In this document: positions 9,379-17,980 of the stretch, piece by piece
Numbering within the stretch: position 1 is the stretch's first letter
Layout of the letters: every line of letters starts with the position of its first letter
DNA from: Candidatus Gastranaerophilales bacterium
Lineage (GTDB): Bacteria > Cyanobacteriota > Vampirovibrionia > Gastranaerophilales > Gastranaerophilaceae
Reading direction: 5' to 3'
Length of the DNA stretch: 64,000 nt
Assembly (NCBI GenBank): GCA_944325895.1
Contig: CALVCA010000004.1
Span: forward strand, 62,001 to 126,000
Position numbers and translations under genes: made by a program
Notes under the pieces: model-generated
What the model saw: only the letters and a program-made list of their open reading frames with translations
What the model was told of the DNA's origin: nothing
Databases searched by the model: none

Positions 9379-10236
9379 ATGAGTATGCAGTTTTTATCTG
9401 AATATTTGGAATATTTGGAAATAGAGAAAGGACTTTCTCAAAATACAATAGCAGCTTACAGGCGAGATTTGAGTAATTTTATTGACGGGTTAAATTGTGA
9501 ATTATCTCAAGTTACAAGATCTCAAATAAATTTTTATATAAGAGAACTTCATGAAAAAAATTATTCTCCGACAAGTATAATGCGAAAAATAGCCTCTTTA
9601 CGAGGTTTTTTTAAATGGTTGTGTGTCAGCGGGTATTGTTTTAGTGACCCTACACTCACACTTGAGCAGCCGAAATTGCCTAAAAAATTGCCTAAAGTTA
9701 TGACTTTGAGTGAAATAGAAACGCTTTTGGGGCAAGATTTGTCTAGTATTGAAAAAGTTATATTGGAGCTTTTATACGGATGTGGTTTAAGGGTTTCGGA
9801 ACTTGTTAATTTAAAGGTTAATGATTGTGATTTAGGTGCAAAATATCTTCAATGTTATGGTAAAGGTTCTAAAGAAAGAATTGTGCCGATGGGCTCTAAA
9901 GCCATAAAGGCCGTAAAAGATTATTTGCCCGTGAGAGATTATTTATTACAAAAATTCCGGTTAACAAGTAAAAAATTACTAATTCATGAACACGGTCGTG
10001 AAGTTTCACGGCAGGATATTTATAATTTTATTCATGCTCAAGGTAAAAAAATTCATAAAAAAATATCTCCTCATACATTAAGGCACACATTTGCAACTCA
10101 TTTAATTGAGAACGGGGCTGATTTAAGGGTTGTACAAGAACTATTGGGTCATAGTAATGTCTCCACAACACAACTTTATACGCATATCAGCAAAAAACGT
10201 TTAAAGGATGTTTATTTTGCTATAAATAACGAGTAA
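9379..10236 (+). CDS. Tyrosine recombinase XerC/XerD family
   Basis: Resolves chromosome dimers at dif in its housekeeping role. The 285-residue length suits XerC/XerD. An N-terminal SAM-like DNA-binding domain (about 1-90) precedes the catalytic domain. The catalytic set is complete: R138 (GLRVSE), a Lys in GKGSKER (162 or 165), H232 and R235 (HTLRHTF), H258 (LGHSN) and the nucleophile Y267 (TQLYTH). XerD-like spacing fits, but XerC versus XerD cannot be settled from one copy. No phage or integron genes surround it, which favours the housekeeping role over an integrase. Confidence 0.92.
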   Translation: MSMQFLSEYLEYLEIEKGLSQNTIAAYRRDLSNFIDGLNCELSQVTRSQINFYIRELHEKNYSPTSIMRKIASLRGFFKWLCVSGYCFSDPTLTLEQPKLPKKLPKVMTLSEIETLLGQDLSSIEKVILELLYGCGLRVSELVNLKVNDCDLGAKYLQCYGKGSKERIVPMGSKAIKAVKDYLPVRDYLLQKFRLTSKKLLIHEHGREVSRQDIYNFIHAQGKKIHKKISPHTLRHTFATHLIENGADLRVVQELLGHSNVSTTQLYTHISKKRLKDVYFAINNE

Positions 10237-10305
10237 AAAATTATTATTTTGTCGAATGTTAACCTTAAAAGATGTTGTTAAAATATTTTTGAAAGGAGAT
10301 TTAAC

Positions 10306-10611
10306 ATGTTTTTTAATGTTTTGAAGGCAAAAGAACTTCTTGATTTGGATGATATGAAGTTTAAACGTGAAATTTTGATGGAAAATAACGATAGCAATTT
10401 GTCAATCATTGCAATTAAGAAAAATGAAATTATTGACACTCATACATCCTCGGCTGATGCTGCTGTTTATGTGATAGACGGCGAAATAGAACTTCATTTT
10501 GATGCGGAAAAATTTAAAGTTGACAAAGGCGAGATACTGATGTTTAAAAAAGATACGGAACATAAGGTTTTGGCCTTGAAAGACAGTAAATTTTTCTTAA
10601 TTAAAATTTAA
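10306..10611 (+). CDS. Small cupin-domain protein
   Basis: A 101-residue single cupin barrel. The body from residue 45 onward shows the alternating pattern AAVYVIDGEIELHFD, then VDKGEILMFKKDTEHKV, the typical second cupin motif with G, P-like turn and His. The first motif lacks the usual two histidines, so metal binding is doubtful. Stand-alone cupins of this size often bind small ligands or act as stress proteins; no specific role can be given. GAAAGGAG sits about ten bases upstream of the ATG. The stop codon overlaps the terminator stem. Confidence 0.8.
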   Translation: MFFNVLKAKELLDLDDMKFKREILMENNDSNLSIIAIKKNEIIDTHTSSADAAVYVIDGEIELHFDAEKFKVDKGEILMFKKDTEHKVLALKDSKFFLIKI

Positions 10612-10637
10612 ACCGGCTTATAAGCCGGTTTTTTTAA
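10610..10637. terminator. Bidirectional terminator
   Basis: The palindrome from 10610 to 10631 (AAACCGGCTTA and its complement) is followed by a T run on the plus strand. It ends the cupin gene and, read the other way, lies just after the stop of the convergent exported protein gene. Confidence 0.85.
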
Positions 10638-11332
10638 GGACATTCTTTACGCAAGTACAAATCATCGCAAAGAATAATAGTTATGTTTTCACCTTGTTTT
10701 GCATGATATTTAAGTCCCGGTGTTACTAAACCGGTAATTAAACCCACAGTTGTCCCGACAGGTATACCGATTGCATATCCAACACCAAGTTTTGCCGGAT
10801 TTGGGATAAATGCAAAGCCTGTTCCCGCTCCTGCACCTACAATTCCTAAACCCAGTGTATATGCAAAAAGTTTCCCTGCGGTGTGCCATGGTCCTTCTTT
10901 TAAAGAACCGTCTTTTGTACAAGGTTTTGCAGACATTTTTACGGCACTTCCGTCGGGCAGTATCAAACATTCAAAATTTATATAGACCCGGGCATTTTTA
11001 TTTGGAATTCTTTGTTTTTCAATTTTTATTATTGTCCCGACTACCTTTGAACATGCCGGTATTAACAGAGTTCCTTCTTTTGTATATATTGCCTGCGGAA
11101 CATCAAAATTTATTCTTTCGCCCGCTTTTGCACATTCTGATAAAAATTGACATTCAAATGCTACTTTAAAAGCATTACCTTTACAAATTATATTATGCAA
11201 ATCTGTAATGGTTACATTATCTGTTTCGGCACCTTTTTCATAGAACATATGTTCATAACCTAAAATTTGTTCTTCTGCAAAAGTGCTTGTCCCCAGGATT
11301 ATTAATAATAAAATTGAAAGAAATTTTTTCAT
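10634..11332 (-). CDS. Exported protein with glycine-zipper region
   Basis: The 232-residue product has a clear signal peptide (MKKFLSILLLIILGTSTFAEE, cleavage near residue 19). A beta-rich middle follows, with a GTLLIPACSKVVGTI segment like the pore-facing strands of VirB10/TrbI-type proteins, but the match is too short to assign. Residues about 155-205 are glycine-rich and hydrophobic (GLGIVGAGAGTGFAF; PVGTTVGLITGLV), which could be a membrane glycine zipper. Several cysteines near the middle and end could pair in the periplasm. It is a single gene between a terminator and a divergent transporter gene. Confidence 0.75.
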   Translation of the reverse strand: MKKFLSILLLIILGTSTFAEEQILGYEHMFYEKGAETDNVTITDLHNIICKGNAFKVAFECQFLSECAKAGERINFDVPQAIYTKEGTLLIPACSKVVGTIIKIEKQRIPNKNARVYINFECLILPDGSAVKMSAKPCTKDGSLKEGPWHTAGKLFAYTLGLGIVGAGAGTGFAFIPNPAKLGVGYAIGIPVGTTVGLITGLVTPGLKYHAKQGENITIILCDDLYLRKECP

Positions 11333-11424
11333 ATTTATAGATTCTTATAATTTTTTTTAAATTTCTATAGCCGAATCAAGCTATTTATTTAATATTATAT
11401 TTTTTTGTATTAGGATAATTGTAT

Positions 11425-12366
11425 ATGATTTTAAATTTTTATGAAAACTTAAGCGGTATGAATAATTTTTTATTCGGTTGGTTTGATGGATTTATTGAAA
11501 ATAGTGCAATGCCTGAATGGGTTAGTGATGCCGTAATTGACAGTGTTCATACCTTGCCGTTTTTATTTTTGGCATTTTTGTTTATTGAATTTTTTGAATA
11601 TTTTTATGCAAATAAAATTAACGAATTTATGAAAAATTCTAGTAAAACAGGACCTTTAATAGGAAGTTTAGCTGCAATTATTCCTCAATGCGGATTTTCT
11701 ATTATTGCCAGTAGTTTGTATACAAAAAGATTAATTACACGGGGAACGTTGATTGCTATTTATTTGGCGACATCGGATGAGGCATTACCTGTTTTGCTTT
11801 CTTATCCGGAAAAAATTTATTTAATACTGCCGGTTATCGGTGCAAAATTAACTATTGCGATTTTTGCCGGCTATTTGATTGATTTAATTTTTAAATCAAC
11901 ATTGGACAGGGATTCACAAAATTTTGTACAGGAACAAGGCTGCTGCAGGCATGATATTTTAGCTTCGGATAAAATAAATCTGTGGCTGCATCCTGTAAAA
12001 CATACAATAAACGTTTTTTTATTTATTTTGGTAATAACTTTAATTTTGAATTTTTTTATTAAAGAGTCAATATTAATGAGCATATTTAGTAATCAAAATT
12101 TGTCATTCAAAATTTTGGAACCGATAATTACCGGTATCATCGGTTTAATTCCGAATTGTGCCGTATCAATAGCTTTAACTATGTTATTAATTAAAGGAAC
12201 AATAAGTTTTGGAGCGGCAATTGCAGGTTTATGTTCAAATGCCGGTCTTGGTCTTTTAGTTTTATTAAGAAAAAATGAAAAGTTTAAAGATTCTGTTTTT
12301 ATAATTATATTATTATCGTTTATAAGTATATTAAGCGGTTTATTGCTCCAATTTATCAGGGTATAA
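11425..12366 (+). CDS. Putative 10-TM heavy-metal/manganese exporter (ArsP_2 family)
   Basis: A membrane protein of about 313 residues with eight to ten hydrophobic segments. Two internal repeats carry the family's sequence GSLAAIIPQCGFSIIASSLY and the matching GLIPNCAVSIALTML, each with a conserved Cys in the first helix of the repeat. This is the putative manganese/arsenic exporter family PF11449. A cytoplasmic loop includes CCRHD, a possible metal site. ATG 11425 is chosen over TTG 11419; GATAAT ends five bases before it and there is no ribosome site. The 3' end overlaps the convergent alcohol dehydrogenase by 27 bases. Confidence 0.8.
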   Translation: MILNFYENLSGMNNFLFGWFDGFIENSAMPEWVSDAVIDSVHTLPFLFLAFLFIEFFEYFYANKINEFMKNSSKTGPLIGSLAAIIPQCGFSIIASSLYTKRLITRGTLIAIYLATSDEALPVLLSYPEKIYLILPVIGAKLTIAIFAGYLIDLIFKSTLDRDSQNFVQEQGCCRHDILASDKINLWLHPVKHTINVFLFILVITLILNFFIKESILMSIFSNQNLSFKILEPIITGIIGLIPNCAVSIALTMLLIKGTISFGAAIAGLCSNAGLGLLVLLRKNEKFKDSVFIIILLSFISILSGLLLQFIRV

Positions 12367-13377
12367 AGCTATTTTTAAACCCTTTTTATCGGCGAATAAT
12401 TTATAAGCCTGTTCGATATTACTGAAGGGCATTTTTTCAGTGATAAGAAAATTGGTTGATATTTTGCCTTTGGAAATAAGATTAATTAATTTTTCGCAGT
12501 GAATTGCGTCAACGCCGCCTGTTTTGAACGTAAGATTTTTACCGTACATATCCGGCAGCGGTAAGATTTGATTTTCTTCATACATTGCAACTATTCCGAT
12601 AATACTGTTTGCTCTTGCGATTTTCCAGCTTAATTCAAAAGATTCTTTTGTTCCGGCACATTCTATAACACCGTCAATTCCGTGATTGTCTGTTATTTGT
12701 TTTATTATTTTTTCGGAATCTTTCGGGTTAAGATAAAAATCTGCAAGATTTTCTTTTTCCGCAATTTTAAGTCTTGCATTGTCAATGTCAATTGCAACAA
12801 TACGTTTTGCCCCTAAATATTTAGCACATAACATTGCACAAAGTCCTACAGGACCTGCTCCTATAACGGCTATTGTATCATTTTTTTTAATTTCAATCAT
12901 ATCAGCCCCGAAATAGCCGCTTGAAAGTATGTCGCCGACAAATAAAGCATCTTCATAAGAAACATTATCAGGTAGAATATTTAATCCTGTATTTGCATAC
13001 GGCACCCGTACATATTCTGCATGGCAGCCGTCAATTTTGCAACCTAAATGCCAGCCCCCTTTTTCGCAGTTGTTAATAAATCCTTTTTTGCAATAAAAGC
13101 ATTCTCCGCAGAAAGTTTCACAGTTTGCGGCTACTCTGTCACCGGGCTTTAGATTTTTTATTTTTTTACCTACTTTTATTACCTGACCCACAAATTCATG
13201 ACCTAAGGTTGTATTCGGTACTGCCTGCGGTACACAGCCTTTTATTATATGTATGTCACTTGTACATATAGATGATAATTCCACTTTTACTATTGCATCG
13301 TAATCGTTTTGTATTTCAGGAATACTTTTATCAACAAGTTCTATAGACCCGTTTGAATGCCAAATTAAAGCTTTCAT
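12340..13377 (-). CDS. Zinc-dependent medium-chain alcohol dehydrogenase
   Basis: A 345-residue NAD(P)-dependent dehydrogenase. Catalytic zinc ligands are C38 and H60-E61 (GHEFVG). The structural zinc cysteines C90, C93, C96 and C104 are all present. The Rossmann motif GAGPVGLCAM lies near residues 170-180. It is closest in style to threonine/butanediol/isopropanol-type enzymes; the substrate cannot be fixed. ATG 13377 is preferred because GAGGAGA precedes it; an in-frame upstream start at 13404 would lie before that site. Confidence 0.9.
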   Translation of the reverse strand: MKALIWHSNGSIELVDKSIPEIQNDYDAIVKVELSSICTSDIHIIKGCVPQAVPNTTLGHEFVGQVIKVGKKIKNLKPGDRVAANCETFCGECFYCKKGFINNCEKGGWHLGCKIDGCHAEYVRVPYANTGLNILPDNVSYEDALFVGDILSSGYFGADMIEIKKNDTIAVIGAGPVGLCAMLCAKYLGAKRIVAIDIDNARLKIAEKENLADFYLNPKDSEKIIKQITDNHGIDGVIECAGTKESFELSWKIARANSIIGIVAMYEENQILPLPDMYGKNLTFKTGGVDAIHCEKLINLISKGKISTNFLITEKMPFSNIEQAYKLFADKKGLKIALYPDKLEQ

Positions 13378-13472
13378 ATATTTTCTCCTCAATAAGTATA
13401 ACATAAAATTACTCTTTTTATTGATTATTTAGAATTTGAGGAAGGTTATAATGTTACAGAAAGGAGAAATTT

Positions 13473-13676
13473 ATGCACGAAGACAATAAAAAAACTATGA
13501 AAGAAAAAATAGACGATACGGCAGAGAAAATTAAAGAAAAAGCACATGATGTAAAAGAAAACGTAAAGCAAGGTATTGATGAAGCAAAAGTAAAAGCTCA
13601 TCTTGCAAAAGAAGACATTAAAGATAAAGCTGAAAAAGTTAAAGAAAAAATTGATAACAAAATAAGAAAAAGCTAA
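13473..13676 (+). CDS. LEA/YtxH-like amphipathic helical stress protein
   Basis: A 67-residue product made almost wholly of charged 11-residue-like helical repeats (KEKIDDTAEKIKEKAHDVKE and similar), rich in K, E, D and A with no cysteine or aromatic core. Such sequences occur in late-embryogenesis-abundant-like and YtxH/CsbD-type stress proteins that stay disordered or line membranes. AAAGGAG precedes the ATG and a strong terminator follows, so it is a single well-translated gene. The assignment rests on composition only. Confidence 0.7.
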   Translation: MHEDNKKTMKEKIDDTAEKIKEKAHDVKENVKQGIDEAKVKAHLAKEDIKDKAEKVKEKIDNKIRKS

Positions 13677-13692
13677 ACATAAAAAACAGCAT

Positions 13693-13714
13693 AAGAGCCC
13701 TCGGGCTCTTTTTT
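13693..13714 (+). terminator. Rho-independent terminator after the LEA-like gene
   Basis: AAGAGCC pairs with GGCTCTT around a four-base loop, followed by six T. Confidence 0.88.
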
Positions 13715-13718
13715 ATTG

Positions 13719-13724
13719 TATAAT
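13719..13724 (+). promoter_or_regulatory. -10 box of the murF-like gene
   Basis: TATAAT ends six bases before ATG 13731, with no ribosome site; it follows directly on the previous gene's terminator. Confidence 0.55.
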
Positions 13725-13730
13725 TAGTTT

Positions 13731-15077
13731 ATGAAATTTTGGAATAAAGAAAATTTAAAAGAAGCATTAGGTGTTTGTCAATTTTATAATGTGCCGGATG
13801 ATTTTACGGCAAGCGGAATCAAGGTTTGGCATGACAGCATTCAAAATGGAGATATAGTTTTTTTAAGAGGTCCTGAAGAAACAAAAGGGGCATTAGTTAA
13901 AAATATTTTATCCGTAAAAGATAAAATATCGGCATTTATCTGTACAAATTATGAAAATTTTAAAGATTTAAATAAACCTGTAATTGAAGTGGAAGATTTT
14001 ACAAAAGCACTATTTTCTTTAGGTAGATATATCAGGCGTCATTATAAAGGAATAGTGATAACAATTACGGGAAGTGCCGGAAAATCAACAACAACGAAGA
14101 TGATTTATGATGTATTAAACGAATACGGTGCTGATGCAAATTTGAATCTTTCAAATACACTTACAGCAATCTGCTGGAATATGACGACTTTTGATATAAA
14201 TAAAAAGTATTGGGTTATTGAATCTTCAATTGGGAACGGTTATGTTTCATCACCGGATATTGCTATTGTAACAAATTTAGCACCCGTTCATTTAAAAGAA
14301 GGGCAAACAATTGATGTGATGGCACGTGCAAAAAGCAGAATTTTTTCTACAATGAAAGCAGGTTCCTGTGCCGTGTTAAACAGAGAAACCGAATGTTATG
14401 AAATTTTTGAAAATGCAGCATTGGAAAAGAATTTGAAAATTATTACCGTTGGTGAAAGGGACGGAGTTGATATAAAAATTATTCCTGATGATGGCTCTTT
14501 TGTAATTGAGAATAAAAGTTATAAATTTGATAATAAATTTGTGCCTAAACATATTTTGTATGATATTGGTTTAGTGCTTGCGGTAGGACTTGAATTAAAC
14601 TTATCTTTTGATATTATTTTACAAAAACTGGCAGATTTTAAATACTTAAAAGGTCGCGGCGATATATTAAAAATAAATTTTGACGGTAAAAATATAACAT
14701 TAACAGATGAATCTTATAATGCAAATCCGCTTTCTATGAAAACAACCATTGAATCTTTCGGTAAAAATTACGCATCTCAAAAGGTAATGTTTTTGGGAGA
14801 TATGGCAGAAGGCGGTGACAAATCAAAAGAGTATCATTTGTCATTGATAAAGCCGATAAAAAATGCCAATCCATCAAAGGTTATTTTGTGCGGCAGAGAA
14901 ATGGAATGTGTTTATGATGTTTTGAAGGATAATATTGAATGTTATTATTTTAAAAATATCGAAGAATTGCTTTTGGAATGCACAAAGTTTATAAACCATG
15001 ATGATAACGTATTTGTAAAAGCTTCACATTCTATCGGATTGTATAAGCTGGTTGATTTCTTGAAAAAGTCAAATTGA
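13731..15077 (+). CDS. murF: MurF-type Mur ligase (UDP-MurNAc-tripeptide--D-Ala-D-Ala ligase)
   Basis: Adds D-Ala-D-Ala to the peptidoglycan precursor in the cytoplasm. The 448-residue product has a MurF-like N-terminal domain and the ATP-binding GSAGKSTTTK at about residues 118-127. The central ligase signature is WVIESSIGNG. The C-terminal domain has TDESYNANPLSMK and GDMAEGGDKS, both MurF-typical. It sits outside any visible mur cluster and next to a membrane-anchored helical protein. A specialised Mur-like ligase remains possible, so the symbol is moderately sure. Confidence 0.8.
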   Translation: MKFWNKENLKEALGVCQFYNVPDDFTASGIKVWHDSIQNGDIVFLRGPEETKGALVKNILSVKDKISAFICTNYENFKDLNKPVIEVEDFTKALFSLGRYIRRHYKGIVITITGSAGKSTTTKMIYDVLNEYGADANLNLSNTLTAICWNMTTFDINKKYWVIESSIGNGYVSSPDIAIVTNLAPVHLKEGQTIDVMARAKSRIFSTMKAGSCAVLNRETECYEIFENAALEKNLKIITVGERDGVDIKIIPDDGSFVIENKSYKFDNKFVPKHILYDIGLVLAVGLELNLSFDIILQKLADFKYLKGRGDILKINFDGKNITLTDESYNANPLSMKTTIESFGKNYASQKVMFLGDMAEGGDKSKEYHLSLIKPIKNANPSKVILCGREMECVYDVLKDNIECYYFKNIEELLLECTKFINHDDNVFVKASHSIGLYKLVDFLKKSN

Positions 15078-15108
15078 TTTTTAACAAATGATTTGATACA
15101 ATTGCGGT

Positions 15109-16311
15109 ATGGAAGGTTTGTCATTGCAATATTTATATTTGGGAGTAGTCATTTTTATGGCTGTTGTTTTCGGCTGGTTTATTTCACAGGATGCAAAAAA
15201 ATTTTCCGGCGGTCAAAACAGTCTTTCTAAAATTCATAATTCCATTATTTATGCCTTATCTTATATAAACGAAAATATGCTGGAAAACGGCCGTTTTATT
15301 TATATAAGAAATTTAAAAAGTAAGTATAAGGTTAATAAAAATACTTATAATACAACAAATCATGCCCGAATGCTTTATACAATGTATCTTTGTGAAAGAG
15401 AGTTGAATATTCAGGGACTGGCAGAAAGAAGGAGAATATCTGCAAAATATTTTGTTGAACATTATGTAAGACCTATGGGATTTGGACGGTATGCTGTAAT
15501 CTCCAATCCGGAAGAAGAAAATTTAAAATGCGAAAAAGCAAAGTTATCTGCTACGGCAATGGCATTGGTGGCATTTTCAGATTTGCGTTTGGAGGGGATT
15601 ATTCCTGATGAAATTTTTCAGGGTATGGGACAATTTTTATTATTTATGCAGATGAAAAACGGACAATTTTATAATTGTTATGATACAGCAAATGAGGGCA
15701 TAGGTATTGATAATTTAAATCTTAATTATACGGGTGATGCTCCTTTCGGTCTTTTATATCTTTATGAATTTGATCCAAAGCAAAAATGGCTTAATGGAGC
15801 TAAAAAAGGTTTATTATTTTTGGCTAATTTAAGAAAAAATCTTAAAGATGTTCAATTTGATTATTGTTCAATGCTTGCAACAGAAAAGCTTTTTAATACA
15901 AAAGATAACGGCTTAAGCGAAGATGAAAAAAAGTTATTGCAGCAGCATCTTATCAAGATGGTGGAACAAGTTATTCCTAAACAAATAATTAATCAAGAAG
16001 AGCATTATTATGGTGCTTTTATAGATAATATCAAACCTTTGAGTATAGCATGTATAGTGGAAGGACTTATATCTACTTATAACTGTATAGATGATGATAT
16101 TTTAAAAATGCGAATAATGAAGTCAATAAATACAGGTATAAAATTTCTTCGTTTAGTGCAAATACAAAAAGGTCCATTGAAAGGCGGGTTCCCAAATTCA
16201 GCGGATTGGAAAGAATTAGGTGTACCAAAATCCGCATCACTTGTCAGGATGGATACTGTTCAACATGCTCTTGCTGCATGTGTAAAATTTCAAAATATGT
16301 TTATATCATAA
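15109..16311 (+). CDS. Membrane-anchored helical (alpha/alpha-barrel-like) protein
   Basis: No firm family. The 400-residue product has one N-terminal membrane helix (about residues 5-25). The helical body has regular hairpins such as NTTNHARMLYTMYLCE and GDAPFGLLYLYEFDP, the periodic look of six-hairpin glycosidase or terpenoid-cyclase-type toroids. No catalytic residues can be named. It starts 31 bases after the MurF-like gene with its own TACAAT box ending six bases before the ATG. The pairing suggests an envelope role. Its 3' end overlaps the convergent diguanylate cyclase gene by 11 bases. Confidence 0.7.
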   Translation: MEGLSLQYLYLGVVIFMAVVFGWFISQDAKKFSGGQNSLSKIHNSIIYALSYINENMLENGRFIYIRNLKSKYKVNKNTYNTTNHARMLYTMYLCERELNIQGLAERRRISAKYFVEHYVRPMGFGRYAVISNPEEENLKCEKAKLSATAMALVAFSDLRLEGIIPDEIFQGMGQFLLFMQMKNGQFYNCYDTANEGIGIDNLNLNYTGDAPFGLLYLYEFDPKQKWLNGAKKGLLFLANLRKNLKDVQFDYCSMLATEKLFNTKDNGLSEDEKKLLQQHLIKMVEQVIPKQIINQEEHYYGAFIDNIKPLSIACIVEGLISTYNCIDDDILKMRIMKSINTGIKFLRLVQIQKGPLKGGFPNSADWKELGVPKSASLVRMDTVQHALAACVKFQNMFIS

Positions 16312-16963
16312 TTTGGTTTCTGCCGTTTTCTTTGGCTTTATATAATGCTTTGTCTGCATTGTCAAAAAGTTTGTGAACGGTAGAACATTCTTTAGTGATT
16401 TCTGTAAGCCCTATACTGACGGTAATTTGGCCTAACGTTTTGCCGTCATAAATAAAATTATGTTTTTCAATAGATTGTCTTAGTCTTTCTAAAGGGATTA
16501 AGGCATTTTGAACGGCTGTTTCAGTAATTATTACGGTAAATTCTTCACCGCCGTATCTAAAAATAAGATCGGTTTTTCTGAACGTTGCAGCAATTATGGA
16601 TGCTATTTCTTTTAATACATAATCTCCGCAGCTATGACCGTATGTGTCATTAATTTTTTTAAAATAGTCAACATCAATTATAGCAAAACTTAAATTATTT
16701 CCGTACCGTTTTGCCCGTAAAAATTCCCGTTCTAAATTATCTTCAAAGTGTCGTCTGTTATAAAGACCGGTTAAAGGATCCGTTGCAGAAATCTGCCGGC
16801 TTTGTGTGTAGACAAAGTTGATTTTATTTATAACATCCATTTTATTTGCTTCAGGAATATCAAAATTGAGTATAATATCTTCAATATTTTTTTGAATTTC
16901 ATCCAAAATCGAAGGCGGAAAATCAAAATTAGCTCCCGAAGATTTGTTGCGTCTTTCTTCCAT
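16301..16963 (-). CDS. Diguanylate cyclase (GGDEF domain)
   Basis: Makes cyclic di-GMP from two GTP. The 220-residue product has a short helical front of about 60 residues with no membrane segment. A complete GGDEF domain follows: DPLTGLYNRR at 62-71, DVDYFKKIND, and the active loop GGEEF at 138-142. The inhibitory site RKTD at 129-132 lies five residues before it, so product feedback is expected. ATG 16963 is favoured over TTG 16969; TATAAT (16979-16974, within TATGCTATAAT) ends ten bases upstream of the ATG. Confidence 0.92.
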   Translation of the reverse strand: MEERRNKSSGANFDFPPSILDEIQKNIEDIILNFDIPEANKMDVINKINFVYTQSRQISATDPLTGLYNRRHFEDNLEREFLRAKRYGNNLSFAIIDVDYFKKINDTYGHSCGDYVLKEIASIIAATFRKTDLIFRYGGEEFTVIITETAVQNALIPLERLRQSIEKHNFIYDGKTLGQITVSIGLTEITKECSTVHKLFDNADKALYKAKENGRNQIMI

Positions 16964-17024
16964 AATCAAGATGATTATAGCATAAAATTGATATGCCGTT
17001 GTTTTTTTGTTACAATATAATTGT

Positions 17025-17624
17025 ATGAAATTAACTGCAAAAGAAATGCTGGATAAATTTTCTGCTCAAGTTTCACATCCGATAGAAGTAAGAAGGCTTT
17101 CTATGATGATTTTTGACGGGGTTAATGAAACTTTAAAAGAAATGTCTAACAAACAAAGAGAGCTTCTTGAAAATGCAGCATTATTGCATGATATAGGTTA
17201 TTTTGTCGATTCAAAAAGTCATCATAAACACAGTCAAAAGTTAATTTTGGACAACGGGATAGATAAATTCAATTCAAGAGAAATTGCTATGATTTCGTGT
17301 ATCTGTCGTTATCACAGAGGAAGCCTACCTGACAAAAGAGAACATGAGGTTTATTCTTGCCTTGATAAAAAAGAAAGAAAAATAGTAAAACGTCTGTCAG
17401 GAATTTTGAAAATAGCTGATGGACTTGACAGAGCTCACATTAATTTAATAAAAAATGTCAGAATACATTATGATGAGTCTAATAATATTACTGAATTCTA
17501 TCTGACACCTAATAATCCTGAATATTTTCCGGATATTACCTATGCAATAAGAAAAAAAGATTTGTTTGAAATAGGGTTTAAAACCCAGGTGGTTTTTAAG
17601 TTTGAAGACAAATCTGATTTGTAA
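17025..17624 (+). CDS. Stand-alone HD domain protein related to the Ppx/GppA C-terminal domain
   Basis: A 199-residue HD-superfamily protein: ALLHDIGYFV gives the HD pair, with upstream and downstream histidines (HPIEVRRLS; SHHKHSQKLI; RYHRG) as metal ligands. The layout matches the HD domain that forms the C-terminal half of exopolyphosphatase/GppA, here without the N-terminal actin-like half. It may hydrolyse a nucleotide or act as a regulator. The start at ATG 17025 follows TATAAT (17016-17021) by only three bases, or TACAAT (17011-17016) by eight, so the message is probably leaderless. Confidence 0.8.
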   Translation: MKLTAKEMLDKFSAQVSHPIEVRRLSMMIFDGVNETLKEMSNKQRELLENAALLHDIGYFVDSKSHHKHSQKLILDNGIDKFNSREIAMISCICRYHRGSLPDKREHEVYSCLDKKERKIVKRLSGILKIADGLDRAHINLIKNVRIHYDESNNITEFYLTPNNPEYFPDITYAIRKKDLFEIGFKTQVVFKFEDKSDL

Positions 17625-17704
17625 ATTTTTGTTACAATTTGAGCAAAATTGTAACATTTCTTCATGAAATTTACTTTATATATATAGGGAAAGGGGAACA
17701 AAAA

Positions 17705-17977
17705 ATGAGTTTCGATGTAAACGTTTTGAGTTCAAAACCTGTAATAAAGGCAGCAGCAAACATGCAAAACGATGGCGGTGCCGGGAATTTAGGTTATATG
17801 AGTCAAGGCAGAAAAGAGCAAGAAGAAAAAGAAACAAATATTTTTGCTCAAAAGCCTGAAATAGATACGTTTACAATGAGCGGGAACTACAATTTTGAAG
17901 ATGAAGAAGATTTTGATATAAAGGAATGGTTAAAAGGAATTTTATTTGCGATAAAAAAATTCTTTTTTTTGAAATAA
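17705..17977 (+). CDS. Hypothetical small protein with hydrophobic C-terminus
   Basis: No family recognised. The ATG at 17705 is chosen for its AAAGGGGA site; a longer frame upstream lacks one. The 90-residue product is glycine- and glutamate-rich with an acidic stretch (EDEEDFD), then a short hydrophobic basic tail ending in IKKFFFLK. In shape it resembles the 128-residue protein at 2969-3355. It ends three bases before the stop of a convergent exported protein gene. Confidence 0.7.
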   Translation: MSFDVNVLSSKPVIKAAANMQNDGGAGNLGYMSQGRKEQEEKETNIFAQKPEIDTFTMSGNYNFEDEEDFDIKEWLKGILFAIKKFFFLK

Positions 17978-17980
17978 TAA

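Noticed and set aside
9379..10236. Phage or integron integrase
   Set aside because: Length and motifs suit XerC/XerD, and no phage genes, att repeats or tRNA border are adjacent.
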